Assembly: GCF_023156235.1 (NCBI RefSeq)
Contig: NZ_JAKZAI010000005.1
Span: forward strand, 186,001 to 250,000
Length of the DNA: 64,000 bases
Direction of reading: 5' to 3'
From: Marinobacter goseongensis
Lineage (GTDB): Bacteria; Pseudomonadota; Gammaproteobacteria; Pseudomonadales; Oleiphilaceae
Shown here in pieces: positions 1-9,297 of the stretch. Position 1 is the stretch's first letter; the number at the start of each line of letters is the position of its first letter. Both the position numbers and the translations under genes were made by a program. The notes below the pieces were generated by a model. The model was not told where the DNA came from, made no database searches, and saw nothing but the letters and a program-made list of their open reading frames with translations.

Positions 1-1
1 G

Positions 2-700
2 GATGCGAAAAGCCAGGTGACCTGCCGCTATGAGAACGGCCGCGTGGCCGGTATCGACGCGGTGGTGCTGTCGACTCAGCACGATGAAGACGTCACCCAG
101 GCCGACCTGAAAGAAGCGGTGATGGAGCTGATCGTCAAGCACGCCCTCCCGGCCGAACTGCTGCACAAAGATACCCAGTTCCACATCAACCCCACCGGCA
201 AGTTCGTGATCGGCGGACCGGTTGGTGACTGTGGCCTGACCGGCCGCAAGATCATCGTCGACACCTACGGCGGCATGGCCCGTCACGGTGGCGGTGCGTT
301 CTCGGGCAAAGACCCGTCGAAGGTTGACCGCTCGGCCGCCTACGCCGGCCGTTACGTCGCCAAGAACATCGTTGCCGCCGGCCTGGCCGAAAAGTGCGAG
401 ATTCAGGTGTCCTACGCCATCGGCGTGGCGCAACCCACCTCGATCTCCCTGAACACCTTCGGTACCGGCAAGATCAGCGACGACAAGATCATCGAACTGG
501 TACGCCAGAACTTCGATCTGCGTCCATACGCGATCACCAACATGCTTGATCTGCTGCACCCGATGTACCGGGCCACAGCAGCCTACGGCCACTTTGGCCG
601 TGAGCCGCAGGAAATAACCGTGGGCGGCAAGACGTTCACTTCGTTCCCGTGGGAGAAGACAGATCGTGCGGCGGCTCTTAAGGACGCTGCAGGTATTTAA
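2..700 (+). CDS. metK: S-adenosylmethionine synthase, C-terminal part (5' end outside window)
   Basis: This is the distal part of methionine adenosyltransferase, the cytoplasmic enzyme that makes SAM from ATP and methionine. The reading frame is open from base 2, so the gene begins upstream of the window and about 232 residues are visible. The glycine-rich [19 protein letters not shown] segment (a typical MetK ATP/phosphate-binding loop) and the [11 protein letters not shown] and GHFGREP blocks near the C terminus identify the family. It is followed by ahcY and metF in the same orientation, so three steps of the activated-methyl cycle are clustered. A hairpin just after the stop suggests that metK is at least partly terminated separately. 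Confidence 0.97.
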   Translation, partial: DAKSQVTCRYENGRVAGIDAVVLSTQHDEDVTQADLKEAVMELIVKHALPAELLHKDTQFHINPTGKFVIGGPVGDCGLTGRKIIVDTYGGMARHGGGAFSGKDPSKVDRSAAYAGRYVAKNIVAAGLAEKCEIQVSYAIGVAQPTSISLNTFGTGKISDDKIIELVRQNFDLRPYAITNMLDLLHPMYRATAAYGHFGREPQEITVGGKTFTSFPWEKTDRAAALKDAAGI

Positions 701-709
701 CGGTTGTGA

Positions 710-729
710 GTCCGACTCTTGAGTTGGAC
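710..729 (+). terminator. Hairpin after metK, probable terminator
   Basis: A 9-bp stem, GTCCGACTC / GAGTTGGAC with one G-T wobble and a 2-nt loop, begins 10 bases after the metK stop. The following tract (CTCTGTTATT) is only moderately T-rich, so termination may be partial. Confidence 0.5.
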
Positions 730-878
730 CTCTGTTATTGCCCGGCCCGCTGCCTGTGGGGGTGGCGGAGCTGAGGGCTGATCAAAGAATGGCTTTGTGC
801 CTCTGCAATCAGAACAGGGAGGCCCGAACGAGAATTTACGGCGTATTGTCTGACCGCATGCGCCAAAAGCGAGGCTGA

Positions 879-984
879 GGGATCGGGGCTTTGCTTTCGC
901 GGAATTTCGAAGGCCATGGATGGCCTGAGAGAAGCGCACATGGATGTGCTCGTAGCGGTTCCGCGAAAGCAAAGCCCCGATCCC
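879..984. repeat. 26-bp perfect inverted repeat enclosing two GGA-loop hairpins
   Basis: The arms at 879-904 and 959-984 are exact reverse complements over 26 bases. The 54-base centre holds two further hairpins with TGGA loops: AGGCCA/TGGCCT at 911-926 and GCACA/TGTGC at 936-949. The whole folds as a three-way junction. It lies in the 355-base gap between metK and ahcY, ending 71 bases before the ahcY start codon. It could be an ahcY leader structure, a small RNA or a small mobile repeat. The rest of the gap (730-878, 985-1040) shows nothing recognisable. Confidence 0.85.
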
Positions 985-1055
985 GACCCGCACCCAAATT
1001 AGCGGCATCGGAAATCAAACTCCGGGGCCAAAGAAAGCTGACAGGAGAACACCAA

Positions 1056-2450
1056 ATGAGCACTCCAGCAGAAAAACTGAACACCTTCGAAGACTTCAAA
1101 GTACGCGATATCTCCCTGGCCGACTGGGGCCGCAAGGAGATCAACATTGCCGAAGGCGAAATGCCAGCGCTGATCAAGCTGCGCGAAAAGTACCGGGCCG
1201 AGCAGCCGCTGAAAGGCGCCAACGTCATGGGCTGTATCCACATGACCATCCAGACCGCCGTGCTGATCGAAACTCTGATCGATCTGGGTGCCAACGTTCG
1301 CTGGTCGTCGTGCAACATCTTCTCCACCCAAGATCAGGCCGCTGCCGCCATCGCCGCCAAAGGCATCCCCGTGTTCGCCTGGAAAGGTGAAACCGACGAA
1401 GAGTACGACTGGTGCCTCGAGCGCACCGTCGGCGCCGATGTCGAGGGCTGGGAGCCCAACATGATCCTGGACGACGGCGGCGATCTGACTGCCCTGCTCC
1501 ACGAGAAGTATCCGGAAATCCTGGCCAACTGCCACGGTGTGACCGAAGAGACCACCACCGGCGTTCACCGCCTGCAGGAAATGCTGCGCGACGGCAAGCT
1601 GAAAGTGCCAGCCATCAACGTGAACGACTCCGTGACCAAGGCCAAGAACGACAACAAATACGGTTGTCGCCACAGCCTGAACGACGCTATCAAGCGCGCC
1701 ACCGACCACCTGATGTCCGGCAAGAAAGCGCTGGTGATCGGCTACGGCGATGTGGGCAAGGGCTCCGCGGCTTCCCTGCGTCAGGAAGGCATGATCGTGA
1801 AGATCACCGAAGCCGATCCGATCTGCGCCATGCAGGCGTGCATGGACGGTTTTGAAGTGGTGTCTCCTTACATTGACGGCGTCAACACCGGCACCGAGGC
1901 GGGTGTGGATCGCGCACTGCTGCAGAACACCGACCTGCTGGTGACCACCACCGGTAACATGAACGTATGTGACGCAAACATGCTCAAGGCTCTGAAGAGC
2001 GGTGCGGTGGTGTGCAACATCGGTCACTTCGACAACGAAATCGACACTGCCTACATGCGCAAGAACTGGCAGTGGGACGAGGTCAAACCGCAGGTGCACG
2101 TTGTGTATCGCGACAAGGCCACCAATGACCACCTGATCCTGCTGTCCGAAGGCCGCCTGGTGAACCTGGGCAACGCCACCGGTCACCCGTCACGGATCAT
2201 GGACGGCTCCTTCGCCAACCAGGTGCTGGCGCAGATGTTCCTGTTCGAGCGCAAGTTCGCTGACCTGCCGGAAGACGCTCGCGCCAAGGGTGTGTACGTT
2301 CAGGTACTACCCAAGCATCTGGACGAAGAAGTGGCTCTGGCCATGGTGGAAGGTTTTGGTGGCGTGATCACCAAGATGACCCCGGAGCAGGCTAAATACA
2401 TCGGTGTACCGGTCGAAGGCCCGTACAAGCCGGAAAGCTACAAGTACTGA
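1056..2450 (+). CDS. ahcY: Adenosylhomocysteinase (SAH hydrolase)
   Basis: This 464-residue NAD-dependent cytoplasmic enzyme splits S-adenosylhomocysteine into homocysteine and adenosine, removing the product inhibitor of methyltransferases. The NAD-binding motif [10 protein letters not shown] lies at about residues 229-238. Other marks are the substrate segment [20 protein letters not shown] and the C-terminal PYKPESYKY typical of the family. The frame is open upstream to 891, but the ATG at 1056 is preferred: it has an AGGAGA Shine-Dalgarno 9 bases upstream, and the protein then begins like its homologues. metF follows after 12 bases, so the two are probably co-transcribed. Confidence 0.98.
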   Translation: MSTPAEKLNTFEDFKVRDISLADWGRKEINIAEGEMPALIKLREKYRAEQPLKGANVMGCIHMTIQTAVLIETLIDLGANVRWSSCNIFSTQDQAAAAIAAKGIPVFAWKGETDEEYDWCLERTVGADVEGWEPNMILDDGGDLTALLHEKYPEILANCHGVTEETTTGVHRLQEMLRDGKLKVPAINVNDSVTKAKNDNKYGCRHSLNDAIKRATDHLMSGKKALVIGYGDVGKGSAASLRQEGMIVKITEADPICAMQACMDGFEVVSPYIDGVNTGTEAGVDRALLQNTDLLVTTTGNMNVCDANMLKALKSGAVVCNIGHFDNEIDTAYMRKNWQWDEVKPQVHVVYRDKATNDHLILLSEGRLVNLGNATGHPSRIMDGSFANQVLAQMFLFERKFADLPEDARAKGVYVQVLPKHLDEEVALAMVEGFGGVITKMTPEQAKYIGVPVEGPYKPESYKY

Positions 2451-2462
2451 TCGGGTATCAAG

Positions 2463-3332
2463 ATGGAATCCCAGACACAGTTCAAGCGCCGTTTCAGCTT
2501 TGAATTTTTCCCGCCCAAGACCGACCAGGGCAAGGAAAAACTGCAGAACGTGCGAAACCAGCTGGCCGAGGTGAACCCGGATTTCTTTTCGGTCACCTTC
2601 GGCGCCGGAGGCTCCACCCGGGAGCGCACCATTGAAACCGTGCTGAACCTGCACAAGCAGGGCATTTCCACGGCGCCGCACCTGTCCTGCGTGGGGGGAA
2701 CCCGCGCAGAGATCGGTGAGCTACTGGACGTGTACAAGGCCAACGGCATCAACCGCATTGTCGCCCTTCGCGGCGACATGCCCTCGGGCATGGGTGCGGC
2801 CGGTGAGCTGCGCTACGCCAATGAGCTGGTAGCCTTCATTCGCGAGCACAGCGGCGATCATTTCAACCTGGAAGTGGCCGCCTACCCGGAGTTTCACCCC
2901 CAGGCCCGCAGTGCCGAGGAAGATCTGAAGAATTTTGCCCGCAAAGTGGAAGCTGGCGCCAACAGCGCCATCACCCAATACTTCTTCAATGCGGACAGCT
3001 ACTTCTACTTCATTGACCGCCTGGAAAAGATGGGCGTCACCATTCCGGTGGTGCCGGGCATCATGCCCATCGTCAACTTTTCCAGCCTGGTGCGGTTCTC
3101 GGACATGTGTGGGGCGGAGATTCCGCGCTGGATTCGCAAGCAGCTCGAAGCTTATGGCGACGACAGCGATTCCATCCGCAAGTTCGGTGAAGAGGTGGTT
3201 ACAGAAATGTGCGAAAAGCTGCTCAAAGCCGGTGCGCCCGGATTGCATTTCTACACCCTGAACCAGGTTGAGCCCAGCATCAGTATCTGGAAAAATCTGG
3301 GCATCAGCGAGCGGGAGAAGATCGCTTTCTGA
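2463..3332 (+). CDS. metF: 5,10-methylenetetrahydrofolate reductase
   Basis: This 289-residue FAD enzyme reduces methylene-THF to methyl-THF, the methyl donor for remethylating the homocysteine released by AhcY. The N-terminal FSFEFFPPKT block, the GAGGSTRERT segment and ITQYFFNAD are characteristic MetF landmarks, and the length is normal for bacterial MetF. It starts 12 bases after ahcY, consistent with an ahcY-metF operon. The Shine-Dalgarno is weak (GATCGGGTATCAAG), which suggests coupling to ahcY translation. Confidence 0.97.
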   Translation: MESQTQFKRRFSFEFFPPKTDQGKEKLQNVRNQLAEVNPDFFSVTFGAGGSTRERTIETVLNLHKQGISTAPHLSCVGGTRAEIGELLDVYKANGINRIVALRGDMPSGMGAAGELRYANELVAFIREHSGDHFNLEVAAYPEFHPQARSAEEDLKNFARKVEAGANSAITQYFFNADSYFYFIDRLEKMGVTIPVVPGIMPIVNFSSLVRFSDMCGAEIPRWIRKQLEAYGDDSDSIRKFGEEVVTEMCEKLLKAGAPGLHFYTLNQVEPSISIWKNLGISEREKIAF

Positions 3333-3343
3333 TGATGTCCTCA

Positions 3344-3380
3344 GTGTCGGATTGCGGCCCGAAGGGCCGTAATCCAACAC
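3344..3380. repeat. REP-like palindrome / possible terminator after metF
   Basis: A 17-base arm (3344-3360) and its imperfect complement (3364-3380) flank a GAA loop. There is one mismatch and one G-U pair. The core GGATT-GCGGCC...GGCC-GTAATCC resembles the dispersed TCGGATTA...TAATCCGA palindromes common in proteobacterial intergenic DNA. It begins 11 bases after the metF stop and may also terminate the operon, although no T-run follows. Confidence 0.6.
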
Positions 3381-3418
3381 ACCCAGCTTGCCCCTCCTCT
3401 CCGCACCCCCCCAAGCAT

Positions 3419-3479
3419 TTGATTTTATGCACCTCTCCCGTTAATGGTCTAGAGTGAATTCGATGCAGTCCCATTAACG
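3419..3479 (+). promoter_or_regulatory. Candidate promoter and operator of the ABC importer operon
   Basis: A 9-bp inverted repeat, CGTTAATGG (3439-3447) and CCATTAACG (3471-3479), is centred about 107 bases before the binding-protein gene. A -35-like TTGATT (3419-3424) is spaced 17 bp from TAATGG, which lies inside the left arm. An operator overlapping a promoter is therefore plausible. The rest of the 3333-3565 gap shows only the palindrome after metF and the Shine-Dalgarno of the next gene. Confidence 0.35.
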
Positions 3480-3565
3480 CTCTCCGACAGGCGCTGTCAC
3501 CAACCGTGCCCGTCGGCTTGCCTTACCGGGCAAAGGGAGCCTCATAAGAAAGAGAAGGAGAAAGC

Positions 3566-4324
3566 ATGAATACAAAATGGATGAGAACACTCGGAGCCAG
3601 TCTGGCCCTGACCGTGGCCGCGGGCACCGCAAGCGCGGAGACCCTGCGAGTCGTCACCGACCCCAGCTTTGTTCCCTTCGAGATGATGGACCCGGAAACC
3701 GGTGAAATGATCGGTTTCGATATGGAGATCATCCGTGAGGTGGCAGACCGCGCCGGCTTCGAAGTCGACCTCAATACCATGGATTTCAATGGCATTATTC
3801 CTGCGCTGCAGACTGGCAATGTGGATATTGCCATCGCCGGCATCACCATCACCGAAGAGCGCCAACAGATCGTCGATTTCTCCGATCCGTACTACGACTC
3901 CGGCCTGCGCGTTCTGGTTCGCGCCGACAACGACAACGTTGAGGCGCTGCCCGATCTTGAGGGCAAGAAGATCGGCACCAAGATCGGCAGCACCAGCTAC
4001 GATTACCTGATGAAATCCCTCGATGAGAACGACGGAGTAACGCCCTACCCGGGCAGCTCCGACATGTACATGGCACTGATGTCCCGTGCGATCGACGCAG
4101 TGTTCTACGATGCGCCCAACGTGGGCTACTTCGCCAGCACCAAAGGCAAGGGCAAAGTGAAAACCGTTGGTAAACTCTACGAGGGCCAGCAATACGGCAT
4201 CGCCCTGAAAAAAGGCAGTGAGTGGGTGGATGACTTGAATGATGCCCTCGCCGCCATGAAAGAAGATGGCACCTACAAGGCAATCTACGAGAAGTGGTTC
4301 GGCGAAATGCCGGAAAGCGAATAA
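3566..4324 (+). CDS. Polar amino-acid ABC transporter, periplasmic binding protein (family 3)
   Basis: This 252-residue protein belongs to the GlnH/HisJ-type family 3 of solute-binding proteins. The N terminus has a Sec signal peptide with likely cleavage after ...GTASA. It is followed by the family signature FEMMDPETGEMIGFDMEI, and ITITEERQQIVDFSDPYYDSG is a strong family block. It presents an amino acid, possibly glutamine or another polar residue, to the permease encoded next. AGAAGGAGAAAGC gives a strong Shine-Dalgarno. The permease and ATPase genes follow in order, making a complete importer with one permease type. Confidence 0.93.
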   Translation: MNTKWMRTLGASLALTVAAGTASAETLRVVTDPSFVPFEMMDPETGEMIGFDMEIIREVADRAGFEVDLNTMDFNGIIPALQTGNVDIAIAGITITEERQQIVDFSDPYYDSGLRVLVRADNDNVEALPDLEGKKIGTKIGSTSYDYLMKSLDENDGVTPYPGSSDMYMALMSRAIDAVFYDAPNVGYFASTKGKGKVKTVGKLYEGQQYGIALKKGSEWVDDLNDALAAMKEDGTYKAIYEKWFGEMPESE

Positions 4325-4411
4325 GGCCGCACGGTTTTATCGGCCTGACTCCTTGCGCCGGGGCCCTCGCCCCGGCCGCATCTGACGTCCACTTCCTTCG
4401 GAGACGCAATT

Positions 4412-5083
4412 GTGGAATTCCAGTTTCAGTTCGACTGGCAAGCCGCCATCAATTCCATTCCTTTCCTGCTCAAGGGCATTCCCTACACCTTGCTGATCTC
4501 ATTCGGTGGCCTCGCGATTGGCTTCGCCCTAGGCATCCTGTTCGGCCTGCTCAGCATCAACAAGAAATGGTTCCTGAAATGGCCCGCCACCGCCTATATC
4601 GAAATTTTCCGTGGCACGCCCATACTTGTGCAGGTTCTGTTTATCTTCTACGGCCTGCCGGATCTGATCGGTGGTCCGATCGACCCACTCACGGCCGGCA
4701 TTGCTGCCATTGCGTTGAACTCCGGCGCGTACATCTCGGAAGTGGTTCGCGGTGGGGTTCAGTCCATCGACAAAGGCCAGACCGAAGCCGGGCTTTCCCT
4801 GGGCTTGTCCCGCACCCAGACCTTCTGGTCCATTATCTGGCCACAAGCCTTTCGCCGCATGATTCCGCCGCTGGGCAATCAGGCCATTGTCAGTATCAAG
4901 GACACCTCCCTGTTCTCGGTCATCGGCGTTGGTGAGCTGGTTCGTCAGGGCCAGATCTACATCGCCAACACCTTTACGGCCTTCGAGGTGTATTTCGTGG
5001 TTGCCATCCTCTATCTGGCCATCACCCTCACCCTGTCCCTGATTCTGCGCTTGGCTGAGCGGCGCGGACTGGCATCTGTCTGA
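4412..5083 (+). CDS. Polar amino-acid ABC transporter permease (HisM/GlnP type)
   Basis: This 223-residue inner-membrane permease has about five hydrophobic segments. The conserved EAA-loop region reads [23 protein letters not shown]...LG, the site that docks the ATPase. [12 protein letters not shown] is typical of the His/Glu/Gln/Arg permease family. The start is GTG at 4412, with CGGAGAC 6-7 bases upstream. The 87-base gap after the binding-protein gene contains no obvious terminator. Only one permease gene is present, so a homodimer is expected. Confidence 0.93.
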   Translation: MEFQFQFDWQAAINSIPFLLKGIPYTLLISFGGLAIGFALGILFGLLSINKKWFLKWPATAYIEIFRGTPILVQVLFIFYGLPDLIGGPIDPLTAGIAAIALNSGAYISEVVRGGVQSIDKGQTEAGLSLGLSRTQTFWSIIWPQAFRRMIPPLGNQAIVSIKDTSLFSVIGVGELVRQGQIYIANTFTAFEVYFVVAILYLAITLTLSLILRLAERRGLASV

Positions 5084-5096
5084 AGGAATCGTAGCC

Positions 5097-5843
<747 letters not shown>

Positions 5844-5876
5844 CAGGTCGATCAGTGACTGACGTTTTGAAGGATC

Positions 5877-5902
5877 GTTGAACCATCTCTATGTGGTTCA
5901 AC
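5877..5902 (+). terminator. Inverted repeat after the ABC operon, possible terminator
   Basis: Perfect 9-bp arms GTTGAACCA / TGGTTCAAC with an 8-base loop lie 33 bases after the ATPase stop and 42 bases before ovoA. The sequence that follows (GTATTGCTTCT) is not a strong T-run, so an operator role for ovoA is an alternative. Confidence 0.4.
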
Positions 5903-5944
5903 GTATTGCTTCTCTAGTTCACTCACAACAGGACGTGCTCAACC

Positions 5945-8107
5945 ATGACGTTAGAAGCCCACAAAAAAAACGCCTCGGCCGATCCGCTCAGATCTCATCA
6001 ACCCTCACCGACGATTTTGAGAACACCCAATCTTGCGGAGGGCGATCCTGAGGCCAAGCGCAGAGAAATTGCGGCTTACTTCACCAATACTTTCGACGTC
6101 TACACGCGGCTGTTCGACTGTCTGGATGGTGATGAGGGCTTCTACCAGAAATCAATTCCGCTGAGACATCCGCTCATCTTTTATCTCGGCCACACCGCCA
6201 CCTTCTTCGTCAACAAACTGGTGCTCGCCAAGCTTCTACCGGCACGTATCGACCCACGCATGGAGTCGGTTTTTGCCGTGGGCGTGGACGAAATGAGCTG
6301 GGATGATCTGAACGACGCGCATTACAACTGGCCGGCGGTGTCTGAAGTGATGGCCTACCGCGCCAAAGTGCGCGCCGCCGTGCTGGAGCTGATCGAGTCT
6401 CTGCCCCTGGCCTTACCCATCAACTGGGAGAACCCCTGGTGGCCGATTGTGATGGGCATCGAGCACGAGCGCATTCACCTGGAAACGTCTTCGGTGTTGA
6501 TCCGCCAGCACGATTTGAGCAAAGTCCGGCCGCAACCCGATTGGGCGCCCGTGATTGAAACCGGGGAGGCGCCCGAGAACGAGCTGATCACCGTCCCGTC
6601 AGGCACAGTAAAGATCGGCAAGTCCTACGACGACGCTTACTACGGCTGGGACAACGAATACGGCGAGCACCAGGCGGACGTCGAAGAGTTCAAAGCCAGC
6701 CAGTACCTGGTGAGTAATCAGGAGTTTCTGGAATTTGTTGAAGCCGGTGGTTATGAGCTGGATACATTCTGGAGCGATGAAGGCCGTGCGTGGCGACAGT
6801 TCGCAGATGCCAAACACCCAACCTTCTGGAGTTGGCACAACGGCTGGCACCTGAGGCTGATGACCGAAGAAGTCGAGATGCCCTGGGATTGGCCGGTGGA
6901 AGTGAACTATCACGAGGCCAAGGCCTTCTGCGAGTGGAAGCGGGAGCACACCGGCCTGCTGATTCGCCTGCCCACTGAAGATGAATGGTATCGGCTGTGT
7001 TCAGTCGCGGGGGTTGAAGAAGTGGATGACCGCCCCGCCCATGCCAATTTGCACCTGGACCATGGTGCCTCGCCCTGCCCGGTGACCCGCTTCCGGCACG
7101 GGCAGTGGTTTGACGTGGTTGGCAATGCCTGGCAGTGGGTGGAAACGCCCACCTATCCCTTCGACGGCTTCAAGGTTCATCCCCTCTACGACGACTTCAC
7201 CACGCCCACCTTCGACGGCCAGCACAACCTGATCAAAGGCGGGTCGTGGATCTCCTGTGGTAACGAGGCCCGACTCTCGGCCCGTTACGCCTTCCGCCGC
7301 CACTTTTTCCAACACGCCGGGTTCCGGTATATCGCATCCGATGCGGATGCCGTGCAGCCGAACAGCTATTACGAGAGCGACCGGCTACTGACCGAATATG
7401 CGGAATTCCACTTTGGCGATCGCTGGTTCGGCGTGGACAATTTTCCGAAAGCGATAGCGGATATTGCGCTCGATGCCATGGCCGGCAAGGCCTGTGGGAA
7501 AGCCCTGGATCTGGGCTGTGCCTGTGGCCGCTCCAGTTTCGAACTGGCGCGTCAGTTCGACGAGGTTGAGGGCGTGGACTTTTCCGCCAACTTTATTCGC
7601 CTTGGTGTCGAGATGGCAGAACAGGGCATGGTGCGCTACGCCCTGGCGGAGGAGGGTGAGCTGGTCAGCTACCACACCCGGACACTCCGGGAGCTCGGAT
7701 TGGAAGACAGTGTCAGCAAAGTTTCATTCCATCAGGGCGACGCCTGTAACCTCAAGCCTCAGCTGAGCGGTTACGACTTGGTGTTGGCGGCCAACCTGAT
7801 TGACCGGCTCTACCGACCCAGACGTTTCCTGGACAGCATTCACGAGCGCATCAACGACGGTGGCCTGCTGGTGATCGCCTCACCCTATACCTGGCTGGAA
7901 GAGCACACGCCGAAAGAGGAGTGGATCGGCGGTTTCAAGAAAGACGGCGAAAATTACACCACGCTGGACGGCCTGAAAGATCATCTCAGCAGCCACTTCA
8001 GACTGGTGAGCGCCCCCCGCAAGGTACCGTTTGTCATTCGGGAGACGCAGCACAAGTTCCAGCACACGCTGTCAGAAGTGACTATCTGGGAGCGACTGCC
8101 GCGCTGA
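5945..8107 (+). CDS. ovoA: 5-histidylcysteine sulfoxide synthase / ovothiol methyltransferase
   Basis: OvoA (720 residues) joins cysteine to the imidazole C5 of histidine using mononuclear iron and O2. In many versions it also methylates the imidazole with SAM, giving ovothiol A, a thiol antioxidant. The N-terminal DinB-like domain carries the iron motif HX3HXE at H174, H178 and E180. The central region is a formylglycine-generating-enzyme-like domain (about 200-460, with the GGSWISCGNEARLSARYAFRR block). The C-terminal methyltransferase has the SAM motif LDLGCACGRSSFELA near 518-532. All three modules are present at normal length. A PLP lyase for the sulfoxide step (OvoB) is not adjacent. 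The 3' end overlaps the next, convergent gene by 26 bases. Confidence 0.95.
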   Translation: MTLEAHKKNASADPLRSHQPSPTILRTPNLAEGDPEAKRREIAAYFTNTFDVYTRLFDCLDGDEGFYQKSIPLRHPLIFYLGHTATFFVNKLVLAKLLPARIDPRMESVFAVGVDEMSWDDLNDAHYNWPAVSEVMAYRAKVRAAVLELIESLPLALPINWENPWWPIVMGIEHERIHLETSSVLIRQHDLSKVRPQPDWAPVIETGEAPENELITVPSGTVKIGKSYDDAYYGWDNEYGEHQADVEEFKASQYLVSNQEFLEFVEAGGYELDTFWSDEGRAWRQFADAKHPTFWSWHNGWHLRLMTEEVEMPWDWPVEVNYHEAKAFCEWKREHTGLLIRLPTEDEWYRLCSVAGVEEVDDRPAHANLHLDHGASPCPVTRFRHGQWFDVVGNAWQWVETPTYPFDGFKVHPLYDDFTTPTFDGQHNLIKGGSWISCGNEARLSARYAFRRHFFQHAGFRYIASDADAVQPNSYYESDRLLTEYAEFHFGDRWFGVDNFPKAIADIALDAMAGKACGKALDLGCACGRSSFELARQFDEVEGVDFSANFIRLGVEMAEQGMVRYALAEEGELVSYHTRTLRELGLEDSVSKVSFHQGDACNLKPQLSGYDLVLAANLIDRLYRPRRFLDSIHERINDGGLLVIASPYTWLEEHTPKEEWIGGFKKDGENYTTLDGLKDHLSSHFRLVSAPRKVPFVIRETQHKFQHTLSEVTIWERLPR

Positions 8108-9215
8108 TCAGCGTATCGATTTCCTGGCCGATGGCCTCGTGCGCCACCAGCTGCTCGAACCCGCTGGTGGCGACTGAGTCACTCAGAAGTCCCAACAGTG
8201 CACCGAGCACCATGCCACGGTGCACATTGTCGCCGCCCAGATTGGTGTTCACACAGAGCGCCAGCCACGGGTCCTCGCGATATTTGTAAGCAAGGTACAG
8301 CACCACTGGCCAGGAGTCGGATATATAACAGGCCGAGGAGTACAGCCGGCCCACCACCTGATGATCAGGCAGGTTGCGCTTCACCAGACTGGCCACATCG
8401 AGCCCCGGTTTTCCCTTTCCGGCCTCTGACAGAAGAGTAGTTATCCCTTGGTCGTCCGGCGCGTCCAGTAACCCACAGAGTAGTTTCACATAGCGGTCAC
8501 ACACCCTCATCAGGCTTTCGTCCGGATGGGTCAATGCCAGGTGATCACGGCACACCGCCTGAATGGAGGACAGTGCAGTGCCGGCCAGCCTGTGGGCAAA
8601 TACCAGGGCGGCAACAGTCACCAGCCCGCCAACCGACGGCGTATCGTGGGTGATCATCGCACACTGTTCCGGTGGCAGCCCCCGCTGCAGGTTGGCGAAA
8701 AAGCCGCGGTGGTAGGATTCGGCGTAGGTGTCCCCGTGCGCGGGCGGGTCAGCCGTCATAAACCCGATGTAGGCCGAAAGAAACGCTTCACGGTCGTAGC
8801 CGCCCGAGGACGCCGCCAGCGAGCGCATCAGCACGCGTGTGCAGTGGGCATTCAACGTATTGTCACCGGCACCCATTCCGTGATGATAATGAACGTTGGG
8901 CACATTCCAGTGGTGTGCCCGGCCTTTCAGAATCAGACCGCCCACGACCTCCGGCGTCTGATCGCCGGAACCGGTGCGGCCATGATGACGTCCTCCGCTG
9001 CGGGTGGAATGCAACGACATGATCGAAGACGGGTGAAACGCCGGGGCGGACTCAAACCGTTGAATCCCTCCGGGGAACGCCCGCTCGATGTCCAGCGGGT
9101 TGTAATACCAGTGCACCGGCATCGCCAACGCATCTGCGATAAACTGGGTTTTGAGGGCGCTGGAAACGCGGCCCGACAGAGAACTGTTCGCCGAATTGCT
9201 CGTATCGTTCTTCAT
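8082..9215 (-). CDS. ADP-ribosylglycohydrolase / J1-crystallin-like protein
   Basis: This 377-residue protein has the architecture of the DraG/ADP-ribosylglycohydrolase superfamily. The N-terminal helix FIADALAMPVHWYYN matches the J1-crystallin-like branch. GAGDNTLNAHC sits where the first metal motif is expected, and NTNLGGDNVHRGMVLGALLG replaces the usual GGDTDT metal motif. The second acidic residue of that motif is therefore absent, so classical ADP-ribose hydrolysis is uncertain. I chose the ATG at 9215 (MKNDTSN) because the frame upstream to 9353 does not resemble the family; its Shine-Dalgarno is weak. It is convergent with ovoA (26-base overlap) and divergent from a small orphan gene. 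Confidence 0.8.
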   Translation of the reverse strand: MKNDTSNSANSSLSGRVSSALKTQFIADALAMPVHWYYNPLDIERAFPGGIQRFESAPAFHPSSIMSLHSTRSGGRHHGRTGSGDQTPEVVGGLILKGRAHHWNVPNVHYHHGMGAGDNTLNAHCTRVLMRSLAASSGGYDREAFLSAYIGFMTADPPAHGDTYAESYHRGFFANLQRGLPPEQCAMITHDTPSVGGLVTVAALVFAHRLAGTALSSIQAVCRDHLALTHPDESLMRVCDRYVKLLCGLLDAPDDQGITTLLSEAGKGKPGLDVASLVKRNLPDHQVVGRLYSSACYISDSWPVVLYLAYKYREDPWLALCVNTNLGGDNVHRGMVLGALLGLLSDSVATSGFEQLVAHEAIGQEIDTLISAAVAPR

Positions 9216-9297
9216 CGCGGTCAAAGTACCTGCTTTATTTGCCTGAGATACCAGTGCATACGACACACAAACATCAATTGGCTTTGAGGGTCCCGTG

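Noticed and set aside
730..1055. SAH riboswitch before ahcY
   Set aside because: The family's conserved GAGGAGCG...CAGGCUCGG blocks are not present. The structure here is a long perfect hairpin with different sequence.
999..2186. Long open frame (395 codons) antisense to ahcY
   Set aside because: It is a codon-bias shadow of the strongly conserved ahcY frame, with no recognisable protein family and low-complexity composition.
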